Assembly (NCBI GenBank): GCA_937872085.1
Contig: CALMQK010000259.1
Location: forward strand, 1 to 5,406
DNA from: an uncultured euryarchaeote
GTDB taxonomy: Archaea > Thermoplasmatota > Thermoplasmata > UBA10834
Reading direction: 5' to 3'
DNA length: 5,406 bases
The position numbers and the translations under genes were made by a program. A model generated the notes under the pieces. It was not told where the DNA came from and ran no database searches. It saw nothing but the letters and a program-made list of their open reading frames with translations. Shown piece after piece: positions 5,139-5,406 of this stretch. The stretch's first letter is position 1, and each line of letters opens with the position of its first letter.

Positions 5139-5406
5139 ATGACGAAACCAGCGGGATGGAGAAGGGAACCGGCCAGGCACGCGCTCGCTGCCAAGGGCGT
5201 AAAGACGAAAACGACATACCGTGACGACTATCCTTCGGGACAACCACTGCACGATCAGAAGGCGGGCGATCCACCTGAGTTTCTCGAATCATCGGAGAAG
5301 AGCACCGTGGTGTTCCGCAAGTATCCAGACGGCGATGTGATCGCCTTGTTCCCGCTGATGCCTACAAACCCGGTCTCTCTCGAACCACTGGTCACATCAT
5401 ATATGC
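5139..5406 (+). CDS. Tag-family protein 5 (3' end outside window), body of a widespread uncharacterised mobile-element family
   Basis: ATG 5139 lies 2 nt after the preceding stop, with GAGGGATGA (5128-5136) as ribosome site. The frame stays open to the window end (89 codons). It begins MTKPAGWRREPARHALAAKGVKT, then a hydrophilic linker (24-54), then STVVFRKYPDGDVIALFPLMP (55-75) and LVTSYM at the edge. I recognise FRK-x-x-DGD-V-IALFP followed by SYMH as the core of a small conserved protein common in phages, prophages and plasmids, whose function is unknown to me. In those proteins the motif usually lies near the N-terminus; here it is preceded by the tag and linker, so the tag has been joined to an independent domain. 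This is the clearest evidence in the window that the tag is modular. Confidence 0.8.
   Translation, partial: MTKPAGWRREPARHALAAKGVKTKTTYRDDYPSGQPLHDQKAGDPPEFLESSEKSTVVFRKYPDGDVIALFPLMPTNPVSLEPLVTSYM

Overview
The window looks like part of a mobile genetic element (virus, plasmid or integrated element), more likely archaeal than bacterial. Reasons: short, tightly overlapping genes that are mostly unrecognisable; a homing-endonuclease-type gene; a P-loop ATPase fused to a helix-turn-helix; an archaeal-style TATA box (TTTATATA) upstream of the endonuclease; and Shine-Dalgarno sequences such as AGGTGAT that match the ATCACCT end common in archaeal 16S rRNA. No rRNA, tRNA, integrase or structural gene is visible, so virus and plasmid cannot be separated, and the archaeal assignment is an inference.

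Layout, all genes on the + strand. Region A (1-1729) is the end of a translationally coupled operon: the C-terminus of an unknown protein, a 102-aa unknown protein, and a 414-aa P-loop ATPase with a C-terminal helix-turn-helix. Overlaps are 11 and 4 nt. Region B (1730-2932) is a self-contained gene with its own TATA-like element. It encodes eleven NUMOD3-type DNA-binding repeats of about 17 residues followed by a Vsr-like (EDxHD) nuclease domain. Its last ~65 codons and the 242-nt gap after it are GC-rich and full of palindromes and hairpins. Region C (3175 to window end) is a second operon of five consecutive short genes. The first has a good Shine-Dalgarno and the others are coupled by 1-nt overlaps or gaps of 2-5 nt.

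The most striking point is that all five proteins of region C begin with the same ~23-residue signature, GW-x3-PARH-x-LA-x2-G-x-[KR]-T, and then continue into bodies I cannot align with one another. Codons in the signature differ synonymously between copies, so selection acts on the peptide. This looks like a shared N-terminal tag or docking module on a set of co-expressed accessory proteins whose function I cannot name. Two start codons (4097 and 4654) are placed downstream of the longest-frame starts because the tag and the ribosome binding sites demand it. The fifth gene, cut by the window edge, is also real. Its body contains FRKYPDGDVIALFP, which I recognise as the core of a widespread uncharacterised protein family of phages and mobile elements.
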